Below, in pieces: positions 50,673-59,776 of a stretch of DNA of 64,000 nt. The notes under the pieces were generated by a model. That model worked only from the letters and a program-made list of their open reading frames with translations, was not told the origin of the DNA and searched no databases. Location: contig CP121458.1 in the NCBI GenBank assembly GCA_029690005.1, forward strand, positions 1,674,001 through 1,738,000. Direction: 5' to 3'. The translations under genes and the position numbers were made by a program. Source of the DNA: Prescottella defluvii. Lineage in GTDB: Bacteria > Actinomycetota > Actinomycetes > Mycobacteriales > Mycobacteriaceae. Positions within the stretch are counted from its first letter, which is position 1. Each line of letters begins with the position of its first letter.

Positions 50673-52130
50673 ATGCGCATGACGGTGGGGTTCGTCGCCG
50701 CGTTGACCGGAGCGCTGGTGCTGTCGGGGTGCAGTGATCCCGACGACGTCGGCCCTCCGGTGGACGGCCCGAGCCTGGCCGCGGCGATCGACACCGACGC
50801 GGTGATCGGCGATCTCGCCCAACTCGAACGCATCGCGGACGGCAACGGCGGCAACCGCGCGGCCGGCACTCCCGGCTACGACGCGAGCGTCGACTACGTC
50901 GTCGACCAACTCGAGCAGGCCGGATTCGAGGTCGACACACCCGAATTCGCCGTCGATCTGTTCCACGCGACAACGCAGACGCTGCAGGTGTCGGGGCGCC
51001 AGGTGCCGGTGAAGGCGCTGACGTATTCGCCGCCCACCCCGGCGGGCGGGCTGACCGCCCGGCTCGTGCCGGTGCCGTCGGACGACACCCCGGGCTGCGA
51101 CGACACCGACTACGCCGGTCTGGACGTGACAGGCGCGGTGGTGCTGGTCGATCGCGGCGCCTGCCCGTTCGCGCAGAAGCAGCGGGTGGCGGCCGAGCGT
51201 GGCGCCGCGGCGATCCTGGTCGCCGACAACGTGGACGGGGATCTGACCGCTGGCACGTTGGGCAGCAAGGACGACGCCCGGATCCCGACCGGTGCCGTCG
51301 GCAAGGCAGACGGAGCGGCTCTGCGGCAGGGTGGTGACGCGACACTCACGCTCGACACGACCGTCGAATCAGTCAAGTCCCGCAACGTGATTGCGCAGAC
51401 GCGGACCGGCGCGTCGGACAACGTCGTCATGGTCGGCGCGCACCTGGACTCGGTGCCGGAGGGACCGGGTGTCAACGACGACGGCTCGGGGGTGGCGGTG
51501 CTGCTCGAGTCGGCCCGGCAACTGGGCGCGACACCGAACGTCACCAACGCGGTGCGGTTCGCGTTCTGGGGCGCTGAGGAGGTGGGGCTGGACGGTTCGT
51601 CGGCATACGTCGGCGGCCTCGACGACGCGGCCCGCGCCGACATTGCGATGTATCTGAACTTCGACATGGTCGGCTCGCACAACGCCGGCTACTTCGTGTA
51701 CGACGGGGACGATTCGGACAGGGTGGGCGAGGGGCCGGGCCCGCAGGGCTCGGCCGGCATCGAGCGCACGTTCGACGCGATCCTGCTGCAGTTGGGCGTC
51801 TCGCCGGACGGCACCGACTTCGACGGGCGCTCGGATTACGGGCCGTTCGTCGCGGCGGGCATTCCGGCGGGTGGACTGTTCACCGGCGCCGAGGAGATCA
51901 AAACCCCAGTCCAGGCAGGTAAGTGGGGAGGGGAATCGGGCGCCGGGTTCGATCCGAACTACCACAGTGCGCAGGACACGTTGGCGAACGTGGACCGCAC
52001 CGCGCTGGGTCTGAACGCCGAGGCCGTGGGGTACGGAATCGGGCATTACGCGCAGTCGATCGACGGTCCCAACGGGGTGCCGGCGGCGGGTGACGCGCGC
52101 TCCGGGGGCCGCGCCGGAACCGGGAAATAG
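50673..52130 (+). CDS. Secreted M28 aminopeptidase lipoprotein (LpqL-like)
   Basis: A 485-residue zinc aminopeptidase. Signal peptide with lipobox LSGC (Cys near residue 20), so it should be a membrane-anchored lipoprotein. A PA domain sits at about residues 135-235 (GAVVLVDRGACPFAQKQRVA). The M28 catalytic domain has VMVGAHLDSVPEGPGVNDDGSG with two zinc ligands, AFWGAEEVGLDGS with the base Glu, and MYLNFDMVGS. It corresponds to lpqL next to the thi genes in M. tuberculosis. It ends 52 bases before the cyclase gene. Intact. Confidence 0.93.
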   Translation: MRMTVGFVAALTGALVLSGCSDPDDVGPPVDGPSLAAAIDTDAVIGDLAQLERIADGNGGNRAAGTPGYDASVDYVVDQLEQAGFEVDTPEFAVDLFHATTQTLQVSGRQVPVKALTYSPPTPAGGLTARLVPVPSDDTPGCDDTDYAGLDVTGAVVLVDRGACPFAQKQRVAAERGAAAILVADNVDGDLTAGTLGSKDDARIPTGAVGKADGAALRQGGDATLTLDTTVESVKSRNVIAQTRTGASDNVVMVGAHLDSVPEGPGVNDDGSGVAVLLESARQLGATPNVTNAVRFAFWGAEEVGLDGSSAYVGGLDDAARADIAMYLNFDMVGSHNAGYFVYDGDDSDRVGEGPGPQGSAGIERTFDAILLQLGVSPDGTDFDGRSDYGPFVAAGIPAGGLFTGAEEIKTPVQAGKWGGESGAGFDPNYHSAQDTLANVDRTALGLNAEAVGYGIGHYAQSIDGPNGVPAAGDARSGGRAGTGK

Positions 52131-52182
52131 GCCGGACCCGGCACTTCTGCGAGATGCCGCACCCGCGATTACTCTTGCCGGG

Positions 52183-53052
52183 GTGAGTGACGACCCGCAG
52201 GGCGACGGCGCCACCCCGGAACTGCCAGAGGCGGATTCCGGCGCAGAGAGTGCGCCTGCCAAAGTCACCGGATCGGTCGCGAAGTGGATGCGCGACGCCG
52301 ACCGCCAGCCGCAGCTCGTCGACGCCGTCCGGCGCATCCGACGGGCGTTGCCGGGAGATCCTGCTTTCGGTGATCCGCTGTCGACCACCGGCCCGGGCGG
52401 GGCACGCGCGGCCGCACGGATGATCGATACCGGGTCGGGCGCTTCCCGCGAAGTGAGCATGGCGGCGCTCCAGGTGCTGCAGGCGGTGCTCGAGAAGACG
52501 TGGGGGAGCCCCGCGAACGGCGAGGTGACGATCGTGTTCACCGATCTCGTGGGCTTCTCGAGCTGGTCGCTGCAGGTGGGCGACGGCCCGACCCTGGGGT
52601 TGCTGCGGGAGGTCGCCGCGACCATCGAGCCGCCGATGATCGAGCACGGCGGCCACGTGGTCAAGCGACTGGGCGACGGGCTGATGGTGGTGTTCGACCA
52701 CCCCGACAAGGCGGTGGAGGCTGTGTTCGCGGCCCGAGCGGCGCTGGCCACCGTCGACCATGACGGCTACCGTCCGCGCATGCGCGTCGGCCTGCACACC
52801 GGGGCGCCGCAGCCCATCGGCGCGGACTGGTTCGGGGTGGACGTCAACGTCGCCGCCCGGATGATGGAACTCGGCGGCAACGGTCACGTCGTGATGTCCG
52901 GCAACACACACGACGCGATCGGGGAGGAGCGGTTCGCGGAGCTGGGTCTGGTGGCGAAACGCTACCGGCGGGGACTGCTGGCGGCGCCGCAGCGCGGGGT
53001 GCCGGAGAACCTGCGGATCTACCTGCTGCGGCCGGCGCCCGCCCCGCGGTGA
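52183..53052 (+). CDS. Class III adenylate/guanylate cyclase
   Basis: A 289-residue soluble cyclase. The N-terminal ~110 residues have a helical segment (GSVAKWMRDADRQPQLVDAV) that may regulate or dimerise. The catalytic domain begins near residue 120: VTIVFTDLVGFSSW gives the first metal Asp, VKRLGDGLMVVF the second. The purine-selecting and transition-state region reads GADWFGVDVNVAARMMEL with the Asn-x3-Arg pair. All key residues appear present, so it is probably active as a homodimer. GTG at 52183 follows GGGG. No membrane helix. Confidence 0.9.
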   Translation: MSDDPQGDGATPELPEADSGAESAPAKVTGSVAKWMRDADRQPQLVDAVRRIRRALPGDPAFGDPLSTTGPGGARAAARMIDTGSGASREVSMAALQVLQAVLEKTWGSPANGEVTIVFTDLVGFSSWSLQVGDGPTLGLLREVAATIEPPMIEHGGHVVKRLGDGLMVVFDHPDKAVEAVFAARAALATVDHDGYRPRMRVGLHTGAPQPIGADWFGVDVNVAARMMELGGNGHVVMSGNTHDAIGEERFAELGLVAKRYRRGLLAAPQRGVPENLRIYLLRPAPAPR

Positions 53053-53059
53053 CGTCCGG

Positions 53060-53311
53060 GTGGACCGATCGGACTACTTCGGGGAACGGTTGCCGGGGCA
53101 GACGCGCGGCGCGCACACTGAGGACGTGGCCGAGACTGAGCATCCACAACGAACACCCTTCTACGGGGTGTTGATGATTATCGCGGCGCTGGCGGCGGCG
53201 ATCGCGGTGACCTACTACGGGCCCACGTGGTTTCGCGTCGCCGTCTACATCGTCGCGGTCCCGGTGGTGGCCGTCGGCTTCGTCATGACGCTGCGCGACT
53301 ACTCGCGCTGA
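53060..53311 (+). CDS. Small two-helix membrane protein, hypothetical
   Basis: An 83-residue frame from GTG 53060, seven bases after the cyclase stop. A polar N-terminus of about 33 residues is followed by two hydrophobic helices (YGVLMIIAALAAAIAVTYY and VAVYIVAVPVVAVGFVMTL) and a short RDYSR tail. The downstream GTG near 53126 (VAETEHPQRTPFYG) could be the real start, giving about 61 residues. Similar short DUF-type membrane proteins are common in actinobacteria. Convergent with thiD. Confidence 0.7.
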   Translation: MDRSDYFGERLPGQTRGAHTEDVAETEHPQRTPFYGVLMIIAALAAAIAVTYYGPTWFRVAVYIVAVPVVAVGFVMTLRDYSR

Positions 53312-53320
53312 CCCGGTGGA

Positions 53321-54180
53321 TCAGGCGTTCTGTGACCTCGAGGGATCCAGTCGCCACAGCGGCGACACCGGGCCGTGTCCGGCACCGAGGTCGTACGACG
53401 CCTCGAGGCACCGGGTGACCCATTCCTTGCCGAAGGCGACCGCGTCGGGCATCGCGTAGCCGTTGGCGAGCGCACACGCCACCGCCGCGGCCAGCGTGTC
53501 TCCGCCGCCGTGATCGTTGCCGGTGTCGATGCGCGGGCTGGTGAACTCGTGGAAGGTGTCGCCGTCGAACAGCAGGTCGGTGCTGGACGTGGACGAACGC
53601 AGGTGCCCGCCCTTGACCAGCGACCACTGCGCGCCCAGCGCGTGCAGGGCCTCGGCGGCTCGGCGGGCGCTGGCGTCGTCGACCACCTCGATGCCGGTGA
53701 TGAGCCGCACCTCGTCGAGGTTCGGGGTCACCAGCGAGGCGATCGGGATGAGTGTGTTGCGGACGGCGTCGAGCGCCTCGGCGTGCAGCAGCGGATCGCC
53801 GTGCATCGACGCGCACACCGGATCCACCACCAGCGGCACCGCCTGGTCGCGGCCGATCCCGACCTCGGTGCACACCTGCGCGACGGCCTCGATGATCGCG
53901 GTCGACGCGAGCATCCCGGTCTTGGCGGCGGAGACGCCGATGTCCTCGACCACGCAGCGCACCTGCGCGGCCACCGTCTCCGGCGGGATCTCGTGGAATC
54001 CGCTGACCCCCACCGAGTTCTGCACCGTCACCGCGGCGACCGCGACACACGCGTGCACGCCGCACATGGCCATGGTGCGCGAATCGGCCTGGATGCCCGC
54101 GCCGCCGCCGGAATCGGTGCCGGCGATGGTGAGGGCGCGGATCGGGTCTGGCCGGTCGGCTTCAGGGGCAGGTAGTCCAC
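53321..54180 (-). CDS. thiD: Hydroxymethylpyrimidine (phosphate) kinase (one frameshift)
   Basis: About 285 residues. ThiD phosphorylates HMP and HMP-P for thiamine synthesis. N-terminal motif IRALTIAGTDSGGGAGIQAD is in frame with the body. The first ~12 codons (GTG at 54180, DYLPLKPTGQT) are in another frame because a C run near 54150 lacks one base. Later motifs: AKTGMLAS, VPLVVDPVCASMHGD and LVTPNLDEVRLI. The C-terminal catalytic region reads NDHGGGDTLAAAV, with Asp where many ThiD proteins have Cys (GTGC). It is separated from thiOSG here, as in M. tuberculosis. Confidence 0.92.
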
Positions 54181-54246
54181 GGCCCGAGCCTACCCAGCCG
54201 TGGAAACTCGATTGCCGCCACGCTCGGGTCGTGGTGTGCTCGCCTC

Positions 54247-54765
54247 ATGACCGACGGTTCCGCTCCCGATTACCACCTGCGTCCGGAACGACCCGACGAC
54301 AGCGAGGCGGTGCGGGCCGTTGTGCTCGCGGCGTTCCCCGGACCGGACGAGGCCGATCTGGTGGACGCCCTGCGCTCCGATCCGGCCTGGATCGACGGCC
54401 TGTCGTGGGTGGCGGTCCTGGGCGACGGCACCGTCGCCGCGCACGCACTGTGCACGCGCTGTCATGTCGACGGCGTGGCGTCGCTCGCCCTGGCGCCCGT
54501 GTCCGTGCTGCCCGAGTACCAGAATCGGGGACTGGGTGCGGCCGTGACGCGGGCGGTGCTGGATGCTGCTCGCGCGCAAGGGGAACCGAGCGTGATCGTG
54601 CTCGGCCACCCCGACTACTACCCGCGGTTCGGCTTCGTGCGCGCGGCTGATCACGGCATTCGGGTCTCGTTCGAGGTGCCCGACGAGTCGTTGATGGTGA
54701 CGGCGCTGGGCGACGCCGACCTGCCGACGGGCACCGTGCGGTACCCGGAGCCGTTCGGGGTGTGA
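54247..54765 (+). CDS. GNAT acetyltransferase, YhbS-like
   Basis: A 172-residue GNAT-fold protein. The acetyl-CoA pyrophosphate loop is PEYQNRGLGAAVTRAVL near residue 90, followed by VIVLGHPDYYPRFGFVRAAD, which is typical of the YhbS subgroup. The N-terminal YHLRPERPDDSEAVRAVV gives the first strand and helix. Substrate unknown. It is divergent from thiD with 66 bases between starts. A hairpin about 20 bases after the stop (54786-54810) may end its transcript. Intact. Confidence 0.9.
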   Translation: MTDGSAPDYHLRPERPDDSEAVRAVVLAAFPGPDEADLVDALRSDPAWIDGLSWVAVLGDGTVAAHALCTRCHVDGVASLALAPVSVLPEYQNRGLGAAVTRAVLDAARAQGEPSVIVLGHPDYYPRFGFVRAADHGIRVSFEVPDESLMVTALGDADLPTGTVRYPEPFGV

Positions 54766-55189
54766 GGTCCGGATGCGAAATCGTCCCGGCACCCGAGTGA
54801 TTCGGGTGCCGACGGTGGGTTCGACGGCTTCGTCGGCACCGGGAGCCGGACCGTTGGGTTCATCGACCGGGTCACCGGTCTTCGTGTCGTCGCCTCTCCG
54901 TCACTGCGGTGCGAAAGTGCTCTCCGGTACGAGACTTCGGGAAGAGGTTTCGAATCCATCGGTATCGGAAGGGTTTCGGGGAGCTGACGGTCGTGCCTGG
55001 GCGGCTGGGTACAGACCCGCAAATCGGGGCGAGTGCGTTACGTCGCCGGCGCGAACCGGTGTCGTCGCGTCGGTCCGCGGAAATCGAATGGAGAGCATTC
55101 GGTCAAATGCCTGACAGGTGACACTGGACGCCTGTACTAATAGTGGCGTGGATCACATCGATGTAATGACTGCGTCCCGAGGAGGTGTC
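54766..55189. other. Long intergenic region before the tandem acetyltransferase genes
   Basis: A 424-base gap. It holds a 10-pair hairpin at 54786-54810, CTGACA and TACTAAT elements near 55110 and 55135 that could be a promoter, and a GAGGAGG ribosome site just before the GTG at 55190. No convincing protein-coding frame or RNA gene was seen in the rest. Confidence 0.5.
54786..54810 (+). terminator. Hairpin after the YhbS-like acetyltransferase gene
   Basis: CGGCACCCGA and TCGGGTGCCG form a perfect 10-pair stem around a five-base loop, starting about 20 bases after the stop. No T-run follows, so termination is only probable. Confidence 0.55.
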
Positions 55190-55549
55190 GTGTTCGCCGA
55201 TTCGCCCAGTGCCGACGTCACCGACAACACCGACCAGAACCGCTTCGAACTGCGGCTCAACGGGGACCTGGTGGGGATCGTCGGCTACTACGACACCTCG
55301 CCGTCCAGGAAGCGTGGCGCGCGGAAGTTCACTCCGGTCGTCTCGTTCATGCACACCGTCGTCGTCGAAGACTTCGGGCATCGCGGTCTCGCCGCGGTCA
55401 TGGTGCGTCGTGCGCTCGATCAGGCGCGCGATTACGGCTGGAAGGTCCGTCCCGTGTGCACCTACGTCCAGCGGTTCGTCGAGGCGCACCCGGAGTATCT
55501 CGACCTCATGGCGCCGATCGAGTCTGCCGACGCGATATCGCTCAACTGA
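55190..55549 (+). CDS. Small GCN5-related acetyltransferase (PF14542 type), copy A
   Basis: A 119-residue protein from GTG 55190, chosen because GAGGAGG lies nine bases upstream. FELRLNGDLVGIVGYY opens the fold, FMHTVVVEDFGHRGLAAVMV carries the acetyl-CoA loop, and VRPVCTYVQRFVEAHPEYLDL is the signature end of YidJ/PF14542 proteins. These short GNATs act on unknown small molecules. A second, diverged copy follows 90 bases later. The N-terminus could begin further upstream, but the ribosome site favours this GTG. Confidence 0.85.
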   Translation: MFADSPSADVTDNTDQNRFELRLNGDLVGIVGYYDTSPSRKRGARKFTPVVSFMHTVVVEDFGHRGLAAVMVRRALDQARDYGWKVRPVCTYVQRFVEAHPEYLDLMAPIESADAISLN

Positions 55550-55639
55550 TCGACGCGCGGCCACGTCGTGGTCAAGGATCGGCATCGAACCGCCTCACCT
55601 GCCACGAATCCGGCCCCCGCCGGCGGTTCGCCCGGTTTC

Positions 55640-55984
55640 ATGGGAAACGTGAACTCCGTATCCCCGGGAACCTCGGGCTCGGTAGACGCTCCGGTCCGCG
55701 TGGTCGACAGCCCGCCCCACGAGCGCTACGAGCTGTGGGTTCGCGGCGAGCTGGTCGGCATTCTCGGCTATCGGCGCGACACCACCGGCGCGTCGGGTGA
55801 CGTGCTGACGCTGCTGCACACCGTCGTCCGGGAAGACCGCGGCGGCCGTGGGTGGGCGGCCGTGCTGGTGCGCGACGTCCTGGACCGCGCCCACCGCGAG
55901 GGCACCCGGATCCGTCCGGTGTGCACCTACGTCAAGCGCTTCCTCGGCGCCCACACCGAGTACCTGGACCTCCTCGACGACTAG
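55640..55984 (+). CDS. Small GCN5-related acetyltransferase (PF14542 type), copy B
   Basis: A 114-residue paralogue of the preceding gene: YELWVRGELVGILGYRRDTT, LLHTVVREDRGGRGWAAVLV and IRPVCTYVKRFLGAHTEYLDL line up with copy A over the whole domain. The two therefore come from a tandem duplication. The first ~20 residues differ. ATG at 55640; an upstream in-frame GTG at 55568 would add 24 residues without a better ribosome site. Convergent with xthA, ten bases between stops. Confidence 0.85.
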   Translation: MGNVNSVSPGTSGSVDAPVRVVDSPPHERYELWVRGELVGILGYRRDTTGASGDVLTLLHTVVREDRGGRGWAAVLVRDVLDRAHREGTRIRPVCTYVKRFLGAHTEYLDLLDD

Positions 55985-55994
55985 GTCCGCGCGC

Positions 55995-56795
<801 letters not shown>

Positions 56796-56809
56796 ACCCG
56801 TGAGGGTAG

Positions 56810-57055
56810 TCAGCTGCTCGGACAGTCGCCGGACCCGGTCCCGCGCCGGCGCACCGGCTTGGGGCCGAGTGCCTTGAGTCGCACCACGTCGGCACGCTCC
56901 ACCTCGACCACCCGGTCGTCGGCGGTGCGGACCACGACCGTCGGCTCGAGCTGCTCGAGAGTGCCGATCACGTCGGTGAGCGGGTGCGAGCTACCGGGTG
57001 GCAGGCGATACCGCACCACCACCCGGTCACCGAGCGTCGGCTCAGTCCTCGTCAT
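56810..57055 (-). CDS. Short SH3-like protein, truncated relative to Rv0428c-type acetyltransferases
   Basis: An 81-residue protein resembling the front part of the ~300-residue Rv0428c/CG3035 acetyltransferases: [40 protein letters not shown], then a basic end. The following xthA gene starts only 14 bases later, so the acetyltransferase domain is absent from the locus rather than shifted out of frame. The ATG at 57055 overlaps the def stop by 14 bases. It may be a natural stand-alone domain or the remnant of a longer gene. Confidence 0.8.
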   Translation of the reverse strand: MTRTEPTLGDRVVVRYRLPPGSSHPLTDVIGTLEQLEPTVVVRTADDRVVEVERADVVRLKALGPKPVRRRGTGSGDCPSS

Positions 57056-57647
57056 CGTCCTCGTCGTGACCGAACGGATCGTCGACCGTGCCCGGCGTCC
57101 AGCTCAGGCCCGGCACGCCCCAGCCCTCACGCTTGATCGTCTTCTTCGCGGCGCGCGCATTGCGGCCGATCAGGACGTCCACGTAGAGGAAGCCGTCGAG
57201 GTGTCCGGTCTCGTGCTGCAGCATCCGGGCGAAGAACCCGCGGCCCTCGATCTCGATCGGGTTGCCGTCCTCGTCCGTGCCGGTGACCTTCGCCCAGTCC
57301 GCGCGGCCGGTGGGGAACTGCTCGCCGGGGACCGACAGGCAGCCCTCGACGTCGTCGTCCGGATCCGGCATGGTCTCCGGGATCTCCGACGTCTCGAGCA
57401 CCGGGTTGACCACGCAGCCGCGGCGGCGGACCGACTTGCCCTTCTCATCGAGGTCGGGGCAGTCGTAGACGAACAGGCGCTTTGCGACACCCACCTGGTT
57501 CGCCGCCAGCCCGACGCCGTTGGCGGCGTCCATCGTCTCGTACATGTCGCGGATCAGATCGGCGAGTTCGGCCGGTGACTCGGTCACCTGCTTGGTCGCT
57601 TCGTGCAGGACCGGGTCGCCGACGATCCGGATCGGAAGAATTGCCAT
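57042..57647 (-). CDS. def: Peptide deformylase
   Basis: A 201-residue metalloenzyme that removes the formyl group from nascent proteins. All three motifs are intact: [19 protein letters not shown] (metal Cys) and QHETGHLDG (metal His pair and Glu). The insert between motifs ([11 protein letters not shown] upstream) and the acidic C-terminal tail DEDDDED are typical of actinobacterial forms. ATG at 57647; a GTG three codons upstream (57656) is possible. Divergent from the DUF3263 gene. Overlaps the next small gene. Confidence 0.96.
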   Translation of the reverse strand: MAILPIRIVGDPVLHEATKQVTESPAELADLIRDMYETMDAANGVGLAANQVGVAKRLFVYDCPDLDEKGKSVRRRGCVVNPVLETSEIPETMPDPDDDVEGCLSVPGEQFPTGRADWAKVTGTDEDGNPIEIEGRGFFARMLQHETGHLDGFLYVDVLIGRNARAAKKTIKREGWGVPGLSWTPGTVDDPFGHDEDDDED

Positions 57648-57892
57648 GGTCACCAAGGATAATGGGCGTGGTTTTCTCGGCGCGCCCCGCTGGAACCCCG
57701 TGCCGGACGCCCTGATCGTGATTCAATGACCAGGAAGAACATCGGTGTAATTCGTGCTCGGTCCCGAGCGATGTCTCAGTGTCCGAGCGCACTGCTCGGC
57801 CTGATCCTGTCGGGTCCATGGGTCCACTGGGGCGCGGAGGTTTCGCTGAGGTCGAGCGGGATCGAGAAATCATCGAGCAGTCGAGGAGTGAG

Positions 57893-58219
57893 ATGGACGG
57901 CGCAGCAGCGCGGAACCAATCCGAACACAGCGACGGCACGTCGGCGAACGAGGTAGGGCAGGACGGACTCACCCGCCGCGAGCACGACATCCTCTCCTTC
58001 GAGCGTCAGTGGTGGAAGTACGCCGGCGCGAAGGAGGAGGCCATCAAGGAACTCTTCTCCATGTCGGCCACCCGCTATTACCAGGTGCTGAACGCTCTCG
58101 TCGACCGCCCCGAGGCCCTGGCCGCCGACCCGATGCTGGTCAAGCGGCTGCGTCGCCTGCGGGCCAGTAGGCAAAAGGCCCGCGCCGCTCGCCGACTCGG
58201 CTTCGATATCTCCACATAG
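57893..58219 (+). CDS. DUF3263 protein (Rv0430-like)
   Basis: A 108-residue cytoplasmic protein. The conserved DUF3263 core is LTRREHDILSFERQWWKYAG followed by EAIKELFSMSATRYYQVLNA, a helix-turn-helix-like fold, and it ends with a basic stretch RLRRLRASRQKARAARR. In mycobacteria the same gene lies between def and the LytR_C gene, as here. DNA or RNA binding is plausible from fold and charge, but is not shown. ATG at 57893 has GAGGAGTGAG upstream. Confidence 0.88.
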   Translation: MDGAAARNQSEHSDGTSANEVGQDGLTRREHDILSFERQWWKYAGAKEEAIKELFSMSATRYYQVLNALVDRPEALAADPMLVKRLRRLRASRQKARAARRLGFDIST

Positions 58220-58303
58220 TCCGCTTCCCCAGCAGTCATCAAACCCCCGGCCGTCGTCACCTCGTTACCGGAAGGGTCCGACGAGCCGATTAAGGTCGGA
58301 ACA

Positions 58304-58876
58304 GTGACCAACCCGAATCCCGAGTCGTCAGGCCCCCCGTTGCGCGCGATCGCGATGGTGCTGATCGCCCTCGCGATCCTCTTCGCCGGACTGGGCGCGG
58401 CCTCCCTGGGCGGCTCGGATTCGAGCGAATCGGCGCCCGTCGCGGAGACCAGCGCCGCACCGACGAGCGCGGTCGCCGCCACCACGTCCACCGCCGCGCC
58501 GGCCGCCAAGACCACGAGTGCCGCTCCGGTCGCCACCACCACGACCTCGACTGTCGCGCCGACCACGACGGCCGCCGCCGCGACCTCCGGTCCGGTCGAC
58601 AAGTCGGTGCCGGTGCGGGTGTTCAACAACAGCAACGTGTCCGGTCTCGCCGCGCAGGCCGCGACCGAGTTGACGTCCAGCGGCTGGAACGTGTCCGAGA
58701 CGGGTAACTACAGCTACGGCCTGATCCAGACCACCACCGTCTACTACGGCAACACCGCCGCCGAGAAGCAGGCCGCGCAGGCCATCGCGGCCCAACTGGG
58801 CGTCTCGGCCGAGCCGCGCTTCACCGGCATCGCCAGCGCCTCGCCCGGAGTGATCGTGATCGTCACCTCCCAGTGA
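58304..58876 (+). CDS. LytR C-terminal domain membrane protein (Rv0431-like)
   Basis: A 190-residue single-pass membrane protein. The transmembrane helix is near residues 13-35 ([20 protein letters not shown]). A long Ala/Thr/Ser/Pro linker covers residues 36-98, as in wall-spanning proteins. The C-terminal LytR_C domain has [31 protein letters not shown] and GVIVIVTSQ. It corresponds to the tuberculin-related peptide gene before sodC in M. tuberculosis. In mycobacteria the homologue (VirR) affects vesicle release and the cell wall. GTG start. Confidence 0.9.
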   Translation: MTNPNPESSGPPLRAIAMVLIALAILFAGLGAASLGGSDSSESAPVAETSAAPTSAVAATTSTAAPAAKTTSAAPVATTTTSTVAPTTTAAAATSGPVDKSVPVRVFNNSNVSGLAAQAATELTSSGWNVSETGNYSYGLIQTTTVYYGNTAAEKQAAQAIAAQLGVSAEPRFTGIASASPGVIVIVTSQ

Positions 58877-58938
58877 GTGCGCGGGCCCTGCTCGTTATGA
58901 TCATCGGCAGATTTCAACCACCTCGAAGGAGCGGTTCG

Positions 58939-59649
58939 ATGGCCTCGCAATTCACCCGTCGCAAGTCCTGGCGCGTCGTGACCCCGTTGGTCGCGATCGC
59001 CGCGCTGGGCCTCACCGCGTGCTCGAACAACGAGGAGCAGAGCAACCAGCCCGGCACCACCCCGCCGGTGTGGACCGGATCCCCGGCTCCCGCAGGCGGC
59101 CACGGCGAGGCCGGCTCCGAGCACGTCACCACCTCGACCTCCGCCGACAACGTCTCGGTGCAGCTCAAGGACGCGAAGGGCACGCAGATCGGCACCGCGA
59201 CCCTCGCCGAGACCGGCGGCTACGTCCAGATCACCGTCGACGCGCAGGGCCTCAAGCCCGGCTTCCACGGCCTCCACATCCATTCGGTCGGCAAGTGCGA
59301 GCCCAACTCGGTCGCACCCACCGGCGGCGAGCCCGGCAACTTCCTCTCCGCCGGCGGTCACTACCAGGTCGCGGGCCACACCGGTCACCCGTCGAGCGGC
59401 GACCTCACCTCCCTCGAGGTGCGTGAGGACGGCAAGGCATACCTCGTCACCACCACCAGCGCCTTCACCCTCGACGACCTGAAGAACGGCGGCAAGGGCA
59501 CCGCGCTGATGATCCACGCGGATGCCGACAACTTCGCCAACATCCCCAACCGCTACACGCTGCCCGACAACGCGCCCGTCCCGGACCAGCAGACGCTGAG
59601 CACCGGCGACGCCGGCGGCCGCGTCGCCTGTGGCGTCATCGGCGGCTGA
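58939..59649 (+). CDS. sodC: Copper/zinc superoxide dismutase lipoprotein
   Basis: A 236-residue exported Cu,Zn superoxide dismutase that removes superoxide at the cell surface. The signal peptide ends in the lipobox LTAC (Cys near residue 28). Copper ligands are in [11 protein letters not shown], the zinc-loop region is [18 protein letters not shown], and the last copper His is in [10 protein letters not shown]. Two cysteines (GKC and VACGV) form the expected disulfide. ATG at 58939 follows GAAGGAG. The order with the LytR_C gene and the YbdK-like gene is as in mycobacteria. A hairpin follows at 59674. Confidence 0.95.
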   Translation: MASQFTRRKSWRVVTPLVAIAALGLTACSNNEEQSNQPGTTPPVWTGSPAPAGGHGEAGSEHVTTSTSADNVSVQLKDAKGTQIGTATLAETGGYVQITVDAQGLKPGFHGLHIHSVGKCEPNSVAPTGGEPGNFLSAGGHYQVAGHTGHPSSGDLTSLEVREDGKAYLVTTTSAFTLDDLKNGGKGTALMIHADADNFANIPNRYTLPDNAPVPDQQTLSTGDAGGRVACGVIGG

Positions 59650-59673
59650 CGACCCGGCACAGCAACACCGCGA

Positions 59674-59697
59674 CGGCGGGGCCATCAGGCCCCGCCG
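59674..59697 (+). terminator. Intrinsic terminator after sodC
   Basis: CGGCGGGGCC and GGCCCCGCCG pair perfectly over ten bases around ATCA, followed by TTTCG. It starts 25 bases after the sodC stop. Confidence 0.75.
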
Positions 59698-59776
59698 TTT
59701 CGCGTCTCGCGGGCCGCCTCACGCCGCGCCGTCGGGCATTCTGCGGGCTCTCGGACGCTGTGGTTGGATCGGATTC

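Noticed and set aside
55111..55132. LexA or other SOS box before the tandem acetyltransferases
   Set aside because: The imperfect ACAGG and CCTGT pair does not match the actinobacterial LexA consensus spacing.
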